Positions 34,798 through 45,250 of a stretch of DNA of 64,000 nucleotides are shown here, piece after piece. The notes below the pieces were generated by a model, which worked only from the letters and a program-made list of their open reading frames with translations, had not been told where the DNA came from and searched no databases. Made by a program: the position numbers and the translations under genes. This DNA is from Macquaria australasica. Taxonomy: Eukaryota; Chordata; Actinopteri; Centrarchiformes; Percichthyidae. Position 1 is the first letter of the stretch, and every line of letters begins with the position of its first letter. Location of the stretch: contig SEMN01000032.1 in the NCBI GenBank assembly GCA_005408345.1, positions 102,001 through 166,000 of the forward strand, given 5' to 3'.

Positions 34798-37085
34798 GGC
34801 GCACATGTGTGTGCACGCACGGCTGCACACACCCACATGCACACTAATCCACACTCGACCATAATCCATAATCATGTGTTCTGGCGACATGACGTAACAC
34901 GTGAGCATCTCTCATCTATATGCATCTGCTCCTAAAGGTTTGCATAAAATATTCCTCAGTCTCAGCCAGAATGATAAGAGAATGAACAGCACATCACAGC
35001 ATGTAGGCTAGTATAATTGCTTGCAGCATAATAACCTCAAATTGGCATACTTGCGTTTTCATTAGGAGAAAAGAGCAGATTGTACTATTGTGAGAAATAG
35101 GTTAGCATGCCTCCATCTGACACTCATTTTCATTAAAGGAGAGTGGCAGAGATTGTACGGCTGTGAGAAATGGAGTGTTTTAGAGTGCTCTGCTAATCAG
35201 ACGCATTAGGAAAAAGGGGGGAAATAGGTCTCTGGACATTAATGCAGGGCCTGGGGTAGCAGTGCCTCAGAGCATGGGGAGTGGGTGTGGCTGAGGTGCT
35301 CCCCCTTTCTCTGGAGGTTTCTCTAGTCTGACTCACAAATGGGAGGGGCTCTACCTCAGGACCACAGGAAATCCCAGAATTTCTGTTGTCATGGTTGCTG
35401 GCAACTCTTTTTTGGATACTTTTATCTGTCCAAGCAAGTTGATTACAGAACACGTTATTTTACAACATGCTTGACATGTAGTTGGTGAGTAAGTTACATG
35501 TGAAGACAGTGGAGCAGTTGGAGGTTCAGTGAATCTGAATACTGAATCTGCTTATGTTATGCTAAAGCGAGGGTGAACAATAGTGGAGATGCTGAAGACG
35601 TAGAAAACCCAACATGTAATCTCATTCTCACATGTGCTTGTCATGCTGGCTCAAAATAAAGGTTACCATTTCTTTTGTAGCCCATTTGCTGCTGAGTGTG
35701 CTCACAGAGCAATTTCTTTGCAGGTCCTGTGGTCAAATTGATAAAACACACACAAGAGGGATAAGGTGATCTAGTTATCTGTCATCCTTTTCTCCTAATT
35801 CTTGCATCATTACGCTCTAATGGGACGATACAGGCGATACCTCGTGGGTATTATCAAGTCATTTGCGTATCAAGTCTAGCTCTGGAAGAGGGTGAATACT
35901 TCATTTGTCAGCCTTAACATGCAGATGTCAGGATGTTGGCTCTGTAAAGAAAAAGGCAGCTCCCAGTCCCTAATTGGTAATCAACACTCATTAAACACTA
36001 GTACTCTTTTAACATGATTTGTCCAGACAGAGTGAAGCCACAGTGCTTCGTATAAGTGACGTTCCAGTCACTGCTACAGTAAACAGTGGCATATCCCAGA
36101 TGCTGTCAGCTATGATGGTGGCTGTAGCTCAATTTAATACATTAAGTACATTACCACAATTGCATCACAAATGCATTATGATAACTGGTCAAAATTAACC
36201 AGCAGTCATTATTAGGTGTATTTTCTATGGCGTGTTATATGATAATGCTCCATAATGGTTTAGTCATTCAACAAGATGCATCTTTAAAAACATTTATGTT
36301 GGTTAAATATACAATCTAAAATGGTGCATAGTGCATAATTTGAACTCAAAAGGTAGTATCTGAAATGTTATGCACAACTTACTTCCTTGAATCGAGATCT
36401 ATTTCTATGTAATGAACTTAGAAAACAGAATCTGGACCTATAACTAAATGGACTATGAACTCTACCTTTTTCTTTTCACTTTTTCTACCTTTCTGTCTGT
36501 TCACAACCTCGTACCTGGTCTATGAAGCTGCATCCAAAACGACACAAATCTGATATTTACCACAAATGGACGTTTGACTCAAGAAATAATTCAAGTATTT
36601 TGGATGTGCAATTCCAAGAAAGAATTTAAGTAAATTAATTAGAATAAACATGACAAGTGAACCATGTACACTTTGTGTTTTCAACCCAATTCTTTAGCAA
36701 TAATATTCATAAAAAAGTCTAAATATTTCTCCTGATGAGATAACATCCATTCAAGACTGGTTCCACAAAGATCTAGTATCAACAAGCCACACCAAGTATA
36801 TACAATTTTTCAGTTTTTGTCTTTGCATTTGCAATTATTAATATTAATGTAATATGCCTCTTTTATTTTCCCTTCCTTTTTTAAACCACGCCAAAACCAT
36901 TAGCTTGGTTTAAAGCCAAAGTTTCCCTACGTCCAGCTTAAGCTGCAACATGCTGTATTTTTCTTAATATTGGATCAATATTTTGCTTTGTTGAAATATT
37001 TTTTTCTATTCCAACCACTTTTGTACCTTGGATTTGAAAGTTATTTGCATCGTGTAACAGATAATTTGGTTATATTCGATTATTC

Positions 37086-37478
37086 TTGGAAGCCATATCT
37101 GGTCAGCATCCAGCACGCTGCCTAATACTGACAACCACAGACAGAAATATCTTCAGCTGTGCATCAGCAGCACATTTCTGCAACTTAAAGAGACTCTGCC
37201 TGTGCTCACCCAGAGACAACATCCCCTGCTATGCGTGTATCACCTCCACATCTGCAAAGGGCAACAAAAGTTTATTTGATCATATAGAAAGAGCCGCCAA
37301 ATCTGGGGAAGACCCAGCAGTGCTGACCCAAGAGCCAAGCGAGAAGCGCTTCATCTCAGCCCTGACAAACAAACCAGCTATAGCCCTGCTTCAGAGCCAT
37401 GACCTCAACCACTGTCTTGCAAAGGCCAATACCAAACTCTCAGCTCCATATAACATTAAAGGAGACAATAGAGTCTGA
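37086..37478 (+). other. Unrecognised GC-richer open frame, 130 codons
   Basis: The frame opens with TTG rather than ATG and runs to a TGA. Its base composition is clearly richer in G and C than the AT-rich intron on both sides, and the translation is well mixed (for example CSPRDNIPCYAC and KSLFDHIERAAKSGEDPA). That looks like a piece of former coding sequence, perhaps a retro-inserted or transposon-borne fragment. I do not recognise the family and see no start codon or partner exons. Confidence 0.3.
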
Positions 37479-38273
37479 TGCCAAAGTTGATCTTAATGCA
37501 TTACATGCTCTTTTTGGATAAGAAAGGTTGGCAGTTGTTCATCACATAATCCACCAACTGATTTAGTCTCTTTAATCTGCTATTGGTTTCACCCACGTCT
37601 AACTCATTTATAATTTAGTGATATATTATTTTCAATTTTGTTTCATTTTAATTCACCACAATCCACTCATAATTTCCATCTTATACTTATTTCATGTCCA
37701 CAAGCAATTCTGCTCATTATATTGTGTTATTCAAGTGTGTAGATAATAAATAAATATATTTATTTATTTATTTATTATACAGTCAGTTTCTTTCTACAAG
37801 CTAAGAAATCCCTGAATGGGAAAATAAGTCTAATTTCGAATTGACTGATTATAAGTAAAGACTTGTTTTCCAACTTTAATTAAATGGTGCCTCTCACAAC
37901 TGTGTAATATTAACTTTTTTTTGTCTTAGTTCATTCTGCTGAAACTCTTTGTAGTCACAAAGCTTATCAGTCACTAAAGCAGTGTACACCTACATAAGTG
38001 TTTTCAATTACTCGGGCTGATTAGACCTTTGTTCAGGTTAAAGATTGGCAGAGCTATACTGGGAATTACCAAAGTCTAAGTACTAATAAGTATAACTGTG
38101 GAAGTTTTCCCACCATAACAGAGCAAAACTAACAAGAGAGTGGGGGAGATGTCAATCAGGTGTAGTCTGTACATGCCTAAACAGTCCTGAGTAGAGGTCT
38201 AATCAGGCAACATAAGTACATACACTTGTGTTGGTCTGTAGCGGCTTTAAATATTCAACTGAATTGCAAGTGT

Positions 38274-38295
38274 AATCATTCCTCGAGGAATGATT
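38274..38295. repeat. 22-bp perfect palindrome
   Basis: AATCATTCCTCGAGGAATGATT equals its own reverse complement with no spacer. It is followed by a T run. It could bind a symmetric protein dimer or be the centre of a small inverted-repeat element. Confidence 0.85.
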
Positions 38296-38399
38296 TTTTT
38301 ATTGGGATACCATACCATAGAGAACATTTTTTTTTTTTTAACACAGAAATGGCTTATTCCCTTATCCTGGTGGAGTAACATAAGTGAATAAGCCATCAC

Positions 38400-38470
38400 T
38401 CTCCTACCCTAACAACTACAGGTGCCCTTGAGCAAGGCACTTAACCCTCAGTTGCTCACTGATTAACACA
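38400..38470. repeat. Possible SINE fragment
   Basis: The phrase 'gcccttgagcaaggcactta' followed by 'accctcagttgctcac' resembles a conserved block found in several fish SINEs, from memory. No tRNA-like head or A-rich tail could be placed. Confidence 0.35.
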
Positions 38471-40477
38471 AGTTGATTGTGGTTGTGCTGTGGCACCTCT
38501 CCGTTTTTGCGTGCAGAGGTTTGAAATTCATGTGAGAGCTAAAAATGTCAGTACAATGTCAAGACATATTTAAACAAAATCTGATGTGATTTATTTATGG
38601 AGGGACAGTTTTGGGTCGTGACCCATCAGTTGCAAAAGGCTGCTCTTGGCTTTAGGCCAGTCTACAAGAGAGCTGAGTCATGAACCACCTCCTTCTATAA
38701 AATATACTGTAGTCCTTCTTTACCTCATTCGGCTGTCATTCCATTTCTGTAATGAGAAATTTGATTTGATGCTGCTTTTTTCTTATTTTCACAACTCAAA
38801 ACCATAGTGACCTGTGACTATACAGTTTTGGTGTACAGAATTCTTTTTACATTTGAATGACATCTTAGGTTAGTACTTTATTAGCTGCAGTTAGTTAACT
38901 GCAGCTCACCCCTTAAGATTGGTACTATTGCACTATAAGATCTTTCAGTATTACATATAACAAAAAAAATTTTCCTTGCACAAACTGCCCCAAACCTTAT
39001 ACTGTGAAGTTAACAAGTAGTCAAACTCCTGGATCCATTCCATCATACATGAATCTGGCAGAAACACAACTATGCTGGCAACCATAGTCTTAAGCTCTAT
39101 TTGCTAATGCCTGGTCCTTCTTCTGAGCTCAGCAATAAAAGCTAACTGTGATGCTGTGTTTCACAGCTCATTTGAAGTGAGCATGTCTCTGTGGTCATGA
39201 GACTGTAGACACATCAAGCCCTAAACCCCAGAACTAATGTGGAGCAGCTGTCAAGTCTTCTCCACAATAAACATCCCTCTTTTGACTCAGTTGGCCAGTT
39301 CCACTCAATAGAAAACACACACCTCTCAGAACCACTCCAAGCTGTTGACGGTTTAACACTGTGCAGCATGACTCAAGAAGTCTCTGGCCTCTTTTCCACG
39401 AGCCTAAAATGGCCATTTTGTCCTCTTTATAACTATATAGTCTGCTGCACATATGCATTATGATACCTGAATGGTTCAGGTGCTGAATCATTCCAATTAA
39501 ACTAATTGGGACATTAAATGTATGATAACATAGGTCATTAACTTTGTAATTTAAATAGTGATAACATCCGCATCATTATCACCAATATATGGGAAATAGC
39601 CAACAACCAGATTTTTTCTTGTGTTTGAATCTGATTTTAGAAAATTGATTTTTTGAAAATGAAAAAACAAAAAAACAAAAAAAAACCTATATAGCAAATT
39701 TCAGCCTCTGTATTAAGGCCAAATATCATCCAGGTTTTTTTAGCTCCAGCATTTTTCATCAAGCTAGATATTTATTTATGACGAACACACTGTTGAAGTA
39801 TAATGACGGTATAGATTGGTGCTTCCTATGTTTCACAAACACTCTGACAAGAGTATTGAAGCACTGAATCAATTAGAATAATTGGCTATCTCTTGCTGTA
39901 GAAGCTGGAAACATCAATGTAGCTACTGGGTCTATTGACCTTGACTGACACACATACACATACATGAATGCACACACAGTCATATACACATGCAATTGAT
40001 TACCCCTGAACCACCCTACTCTCACCCACACACAAGCACATACAGTATACTTTCATTCTCTCTCTTTGTCTTTCCTTGTCTCTCTTCGTCAGCACCTCTG
40101 GCATACAGTTTAAGTGATGTCTAAGTAGGATGCGTGACTTGGATGCTCTGTGGGATTTGCTGTAAAGCCACGCACTTAAACATAATGGTTAATAATACAT
40201 AAAATTAAAACAATAAAACTGAAAAAATGTCCTTTACTTGAATGTTCAAATGAATTGTCCATTTTTCTGCATCTGAATCATTGGTTTCTTTGCATTATAA
40301 ATTTGGAGATTGAGAATTTTTACATTATGCATGTTAAACAGTGCTAACAGATTGTCCACTGTCTCTGTCATTGCAAAGTAATAACTCAGTAGAGGTTCTT
40401 CTTGCTTGTGTTTAAGTGTGATCTGGGAATCTAAAACCAAATTGTTGAGTAATTTCTTTTCTTTTTTTGTCTTTCAG

Positions 40478-40673
40478 AGAGATGTCCATTTTCTGGAGGA
40501 AGGCCGCTGGATTTAAAAGTATTAGTGAGTCTCTACACGGACTGTGGTTTTAGCGATTGTGAGCTGGGCTCCCTCTGTCAAGCACAGGTTGATTGTCCTT
40601 GGCACACTACAGCTGTATTCTCAGTCAGCTTCTTTCACTAGATGATAAAAAACAGTCCACAGGATAGCCATCC
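40478..40673 (+). other. unc13c: 5' untranslated part of the giant unc13c exon, with two uORFs
   Basis: The exon begins after a strong acceptor (ttttttgtctttcag|AGAGATG). An upstream ATG at 40482 opens a 23-codon frame ending with TAG at 40551-40553. A second at 40642 opens a 15-codon frame, in another phase, that ends with TAA at 40687-40689 and so overlaps the main start at 40674. A TAG at 40665-40667 in the main frame shows that the protein cannot start further upstream within this exon. A GTGAGT at about 40526 could act as an alternative donor. Confidence 0.6.
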
Positions 40674-43600
40674 ATGGTTTCTGCCCTAATAAAGACTATA
40701 TCATTCTACATTAAAAAGATTTGCAAAGGAATGTTTACAAAGAAATTGGCAAACCCAATAAAGAAGAAAGAGAGAAGCGAAAATAAAGAGCCCAAATTGA
40801 CCACTGATTTGCAAGCCCACAATTTACCTCTCTCTACCACACTGAAAACTACAGTTAAAAAGATTTCCAAATGCTCTTCGGCACGTAACATATCGCTTGA
40901 AGAAGACGACGGAAAGAACGACTGCTCATCCCTGTCACCCACTTTCAGTTATCGTGTAGCTATTGCAAATGGACTCCCGAAAAACTCTCTTTTTTTGAAT
41001 AATAATGAAAGTATTTTTCCAGAGGTTCTTTCGATTGATAGTAATTACTCTGACTCCTTAAGTGAGACAAAACCTGTCAGGAGACTGGATGAGCATAAAT
41101 CATACACTATGCCAGTAAGACGAAACAGGAAGAGCCTCATCAGTTTGGCTCCCTCTGATGGCAGTTCTGAGGGTGAACGAGTGGAACGCTCCAGTCTACA
41201 CACACTTAGGCTGGGGGCTCTACGCAAGTTAAGAAAATGGAAAAAGAGTCAGGAATGTGTCTCCTCAGACTCTGAGGTGAGCAATTGGAGGAAAACTCTG
41301 GGCATCCGGAGCAAGTCCTTGGACCGTGCTGGACGGCAGCAAAAGAGCTCGACCCTGGAGCCTGGCTCCTCCTCCACAGGTTGCATCAGTCAGACCCAGG
41401 ATGTCATGGAGATGATCTTCAAAGAACTTCAGGGGATCAGCCAGATAGAGACAGAACTGTCTGAGCTACGTGGCCATGTAAATGCCCTAAAAAGCTCCAT
41501 TGATGAGATCTCCAGCAGTGTGGAAGTAGTTCAGAGTGAGATTGAGCAGCTACGCTCAGGATTTGTCCAGTCTAGAAGAGAAACACGTGATATTCATGAC
41601 TACATAAAACAAATTAGCCACCAGGCCAATAATTCAACCTTGCGGTTCCTCAATGTTCCTGAAGATAAGTCAGAGAAAACAGAGAGTCTAATATATAAAA
41701 TACTAAAAGACAAAATGGGTTTCATTGATGCCCATAAAACAATTAAAATTGAGCTTGCTCATAGGTTAGGGCTACAAAGAGAATGTTCTAATGCAAAACC
41801 ACGTCCTATTATTGTTATTTTTGCAACAACCCAAGATAGGGATGTAGTCTTGAAAAAATGCTATAAACTTAAAGGAACAGGCATTACAGTCACTACTGAT
41901 AGCTTAACTCATGATGGAAAGGAGAGAAAAGACAAAACAATGTCTTCCTCACAAACCTATGAAAGCATGGATATAAAGGTCTCAGGAAAGGATAAAGTAG
42001 TGGAGAGTGATGACTGGGACTCAATGGACAGTGATAAAGAATTAGATGAATTAAGCAGAAATAAATATGCAATGGTGATTTCAAAGCCTGTTCACAAGAG
42101 CAAATCAGAGAAGAGGCGATCCCATGACCATAGCCGCTCAGGAGAGGAAGCAGGCTACTCAGGTGCAGTTCACTATGCTGATGACTCTTACTATGACCCA
42201 GACAAGCACGCAAAGGCTTACTACTCTGATTTGACCCCTGGTTGGCTTTCCCAGAGTGACTATTCCACCCCTAAACTCAGCCGCTCTGAGTCTGACTGCT
42301 CAAAACTTTGCCAGTCATACTCAGAAGACTTTTCAGAGAGTCAGTACTTTACGCGGGCTAATGGCTGCTCCCTGCTGTCCTCCTCAGATCAGGAATTGTG
42401 GCAGAGAAAACAAGAAGACATGGCCTCCTCCTGGTATGCTAGTCCCAGTCACCCACTCAGCAATGAGAATCAAACCTTTGAACACAATGAGGTTGAGACT
42501 ACAGAAACTATTGACAGTGGGGTGAGCAATGGACTTGTCTGCATGTCTGGAGACAGAAGCCACTACAGTGGCTCCCAGGTCTCTCTGCAAGGTGACCTAT
42601 CACCCTGGAAAGACTGGCATCATCTGGAGCAGGGTACTGACTCTGGCTTAGAAGCCTCTATAGAGGTTAGCAGTCCCTTTGACCCATCAACCATCCCTGG
42701 TTTTCCAGAAAACATCACTAAATGTCAGGAGGTTGATTTACAATTTGAAGGAGATGAGGAATTCATGATGCTTGACAGAGAATCTTCCCTACCACCTATA
42801 ACCACCCACATTATTCCTCCCATCACAGAACGGGAGTCTGTCATCAAGACATCTGCCCGGCAGTCTAAAGAGGGATGCAAGGTGCCCACAAAAGAAAGCA
42901 CGAAAGTATCATCTAAAGATGCCCCTAAAGCAGCTGCTAAAGTGACACATAAACAAACTAAATTGGCTCCTAAAGAAGAAACCACCAAAATATTGCCAAA
43001 GGAAAGCCCAAAGGTATCTGCTAAGGTTTCACCTAAAGTAACCTCTAAAGCAGCTCCTAAAGAGTCACTTAAAGATATTCATAAATCAGCAGCTAAAGAA
43101 TCTTCTCAAGCCCTCCCTAAAGACAGCCCTAAACTCACAACTAAAGATGTCATAAAGCCCACTGTTAAAGAAGTATATAAAGTGACATCTAAGGTAACTT
43201 CTAGTGAGGCTGCTAAAGTCACTCCTAAAGTGACCCCAAAAGATAGCCCGGCAATGACTCCTAGAGAAAGTCCCAAAGAGTCAACTAAAGAGAGCCCTAA
43301 AATGACCCCAATTGAGAGCCCTGTCTCAACCCCTAAAGAGTCCCCTAAAGAATCCCCTAAAGAGTCCCCTAAAGTAATTGATAAAGAACCCCCACAAGTT
43401 GCATCTAAAGAAGGTCTGAAAGTTGCTGCTAAAGAGGTTTCCAAAGAGGCTGCAAAACTACCCCTGAAAGAGGTCCCAAAAGACATGCCTAAAGTAGCAT
43501 CTAGGGAGACTTGTAAAGTACCCACTAAAGAAGTTTCTAAGAGTCCACTGAAAGAAACCCCACAGGTAGGCCCTAAAGAGAGTCCTAAGGTGCCCCAAAA

Positions 43601-44748
43601 AGAGACCCCTAAAGCTGCCCCAACAGAAGCCCCTAAAGTAGCACCCAAAGTAGCCTCTAAAGATGCCCCTAAGGGAACCCCTAAAGCACTTCCTAAAGAA
43701 AAATTCCCTGAACTGGATGTCAATCATAGCTTTCACCAGACCCAGACTAAGTCTTCAACTATGTACCGCAGTCAGAGTGAAATTCGAACAGAGAAGGTTG
43801 AGGAGGTTCCCAAGTCTTGGAGCAGTAGGCTCAGTATAGATCTCAGTGAGAAGTCCTTTGGTTTTGGCTTTGGCTCTACACTGCAGAGGGCTAAGTCAGC
43901 TCTGGAGGTTGTTTGGAAGACTGGCTCTCAGACCCCTGCTCCTCCTGAAGAGCCCACCAACTCCTCTTCAACATTTATGGGGCGTTTTCGCACCCTGTCC
44001 ACCTCCACTGCAAATAACTCTAGTACTACAATAGACTCAGATGTCGGCACAGAGCCTGTCTTCTACAAGGCAGAGGAAGGAAAAACAGGTGCAGAGGCCG
44101 AAGATGGGGAACAGCTAGTGGACAATGAGACCCACTATGTTGAAGTGATGGAGCAGGTACTAGCTAACTTGGAGAACAGAACTAATGCTAATGAGACAGA
44201 GGATATAGATGAGCCTGCACAGGAGTGTGAGACCTCTCAAGACTATGATGTGTCTGATGACATTGAGGCCTCTCAAGACAATGAGGCCTCTCAAGATTTT
44301 GAGGCCTCTCAAGATTTTGAAGCCACAGAGGACTATGAGGCAAGTAAAGAGGCACGTGTTCTGGAGTATGATTGCAGTTTGGATGACCAGTATGATGAAG
44401 AATACAGTGAGGACTATGAAACCCAACTCACTGAAGACACTGCTGAATATGACGCAATGGTGGAGTATGTAGACATAGAGGAACCGGATGAGACTGAGGA
44501 CAATGATGTGACAGAGGAGATGGAAGAGGGTGATGAGGAGTTAGAGGAGGTAGAGGAGATAATAGATGAGGCAGCTGAGGTGTCTGAAAAAGTGGAGCAA
44601 CAGCAGGAGGATGAAAACAAAAATGTTCCAGAGGAGAAGCCCACAGAGGCCCCACCCAAGAAACGCGTTCGACCCACATTCAAGGAGGCAGCACTAAGGG
44701 CCTACAGGAAACAGATGGCTGAACTGGAGCAGCAGATCCTGGCAGGAG
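40674..44748 (+). CDS. unc13c: unc13c (Munc13-3), giant first coding exon, residues 1-1358
   Basis: Encodes the long N-terminal region of the presynaptic vesicle-priming protein Munc13-3, which opens syntaxin through a C-terminal MUN domain beyond this window. The start CCATCCATGG fits, an in-frame stop lies two codons upstream, and residues 14-26 (KKICKGMFTKKLA) match the start of mammalian UNC13C as I remember it. Order: basic N-terminus; basic helix at about 179-192; coiled coil at about 244-298; ORF1p-like stretch at about 320-420; Ser-rich region with SESDCSKLCQSYSEDFSE near 538-555; Lys-Pro repeat at about 731-1010; MYRSQSEI at 1030 and SSRLSIDLSEKSFGF near 1050; acidic repeats at 1170-1300; FKEAALRAYRKQMAELEQQI near 1336-1355. 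The exon ends GGCAGGAG|gtacga, phase 1; the frame beyond it (to 44858) is intron. Confidence 0.93.
41403..41933 (+). other. unc13c: Coiled coil plus LINE-1 ORF1p-like RRM/C-terminal stretch in unc13c
   Basis: Residues 244-298 have heptad-like spacing (QIETELSELRGHVNALK, then VEVVQSEIEQLR). Residues 322-330 (TLRFLNVPE) resemble the opening strand of the ORF1p RRM (NLRIxGIPE). IELAHRLG (359-366), KPRPIIVIF (375-383), DRDVVLKKCYKLKGTGI (388-404) and a trailing ERKDK correspond in order to ORF1p's IExAHRxG, RPRxIIVKF, DRExVLRxAxxLKGTxI and basic end. A trimeric coiled coil followed by RRM and CTD is the ORF1p architecture. The motif match is by eye and needs a profile search. Confidence 0.6.
42864..43703 (+). 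repeat. unc13c: Lys-Pro-rich repeat tract in unc13c coding sequence
   Basis: Residues about 731-1010 consist of imperfect short units such as KESPK, KVTPK, KDAPK, KVAPK and KETPK, often spaced eight residues apart, with Ser/Thr before Pro. The DNA repeats 'cctaaag' at most units, and near 43,330-43,370 'cctaaagagtcc' is in direct tandem. The tract is basic, has no hydrophobic core and must be disordered. I do not remember such a tract in mammalian UNC13C, which suggests expansion in the fish lineage. The 205-codon frame on the opposite strand is a mirror of this repeat. Confidence 0.85.
44268..44345 (+). repeat. unc13c: Short acidic tandem repeat in unc13c (ASQDFE units)
   Basis: Residues 1199-1224 repeat ASQDNE, ASQDFE, ASQDFE and ATEDYE, encoded by an 18-base unit 'gaggcctctcaagatttt'. 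The two middle copies are nearly identical in DNA, so the expansion is recent. The tract sits in the acidic region before the conserved FKEAALRAY block. Confidence 0.85.
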
Positions 44749-44917
44749 GTACGACTCTTCACTCCTTTTTGTTGTCACAGTGTCACTTTGATTTTGTACT
44801 GTTTTACAAGGCTTTACATTGGCAATACATGGCAGGTCATAACTATGTATCTCTATAACGCATATAAACATTCGCATGTCAATATATTTTTTCAAACTGT
44901 TATTTTTGTCATGAGTA

Positions 44918-45250
44918 CTTTCACACAGAAAGCGAATATTACGCGGCGAAAAAGCAACGTAATTTTTCTTTGGAACAAGGTCGATTTTTCTGGCATCACA
45001 GACGTCACAACTCCGGACCTGTTGATTGTTTGTGTCTCATCAGCTTGTATTATATGACAAAGGACACAAAATTATAAAGACAATGAACTCAGGGACAACG
45101 TGTGGAGAAGCACAGCTGGATGCAGGATAGTGAGAAGATTAGTTTAGTGAGAAGATTAGTTTAGTAGTTTAGTAGTAAATATTCGCAGGCGAGTATTTCG
45201 CATTTTCGTGTTGTTTATGTGTTATGTCCCCGGTGTGTAAAGGCCTTAAC
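44918..45250. mobile_element. Possible PIF/Harbinger-like short element
   Basis: The left end 'agtactttcacacagaaagc' and the reverse complement of the right end ('aaggcctttacacaccgggg') are weakly similar. Both are followed inside by GCGAATATT-like text. CpG content is higher than in the surroundings. The ends are not precise, so the family is a guess. Confidence 0.3.

Larger units (their letters stand above)
34105..40477 (+). other. unc13c: Intron 1 of unc13c (inferred)
   Basis: It begins gtatgt and ends with a long pyrimidine tract and cag (tttcttttctttttttgtctttcag). It holds a 14-bp hairpin at 34764-34797, a GC-richer open frame at 37086-37478, a TTTA/ATTT tract near 37,745-37,778, a 22-bp palindrome at 38274-38295, and a fragment near 38,420-38,450 ('gcccttgagcaaggcactta') that resembles a fish SINE. 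Confidence 0.55.

Noticed and set aside
43106..43723. 205-codon frame on the - strand
   Set aside because: It mirrors the Lys-Pro repeat of unc13c; its Leu/Ser/Gly-rich text (SLGVSLGASLE type) is a by-product of the codons on the other strand.
44749..44858. Extension of the unc13c reading frame to residue 1394
   Set aside because: The frame continues past GGCAGGAG|gtacga, but the extra 36 residues do not resemble Munc13. The downstream exons continue the protein in correct phase from 44748, so this stretch is intron.
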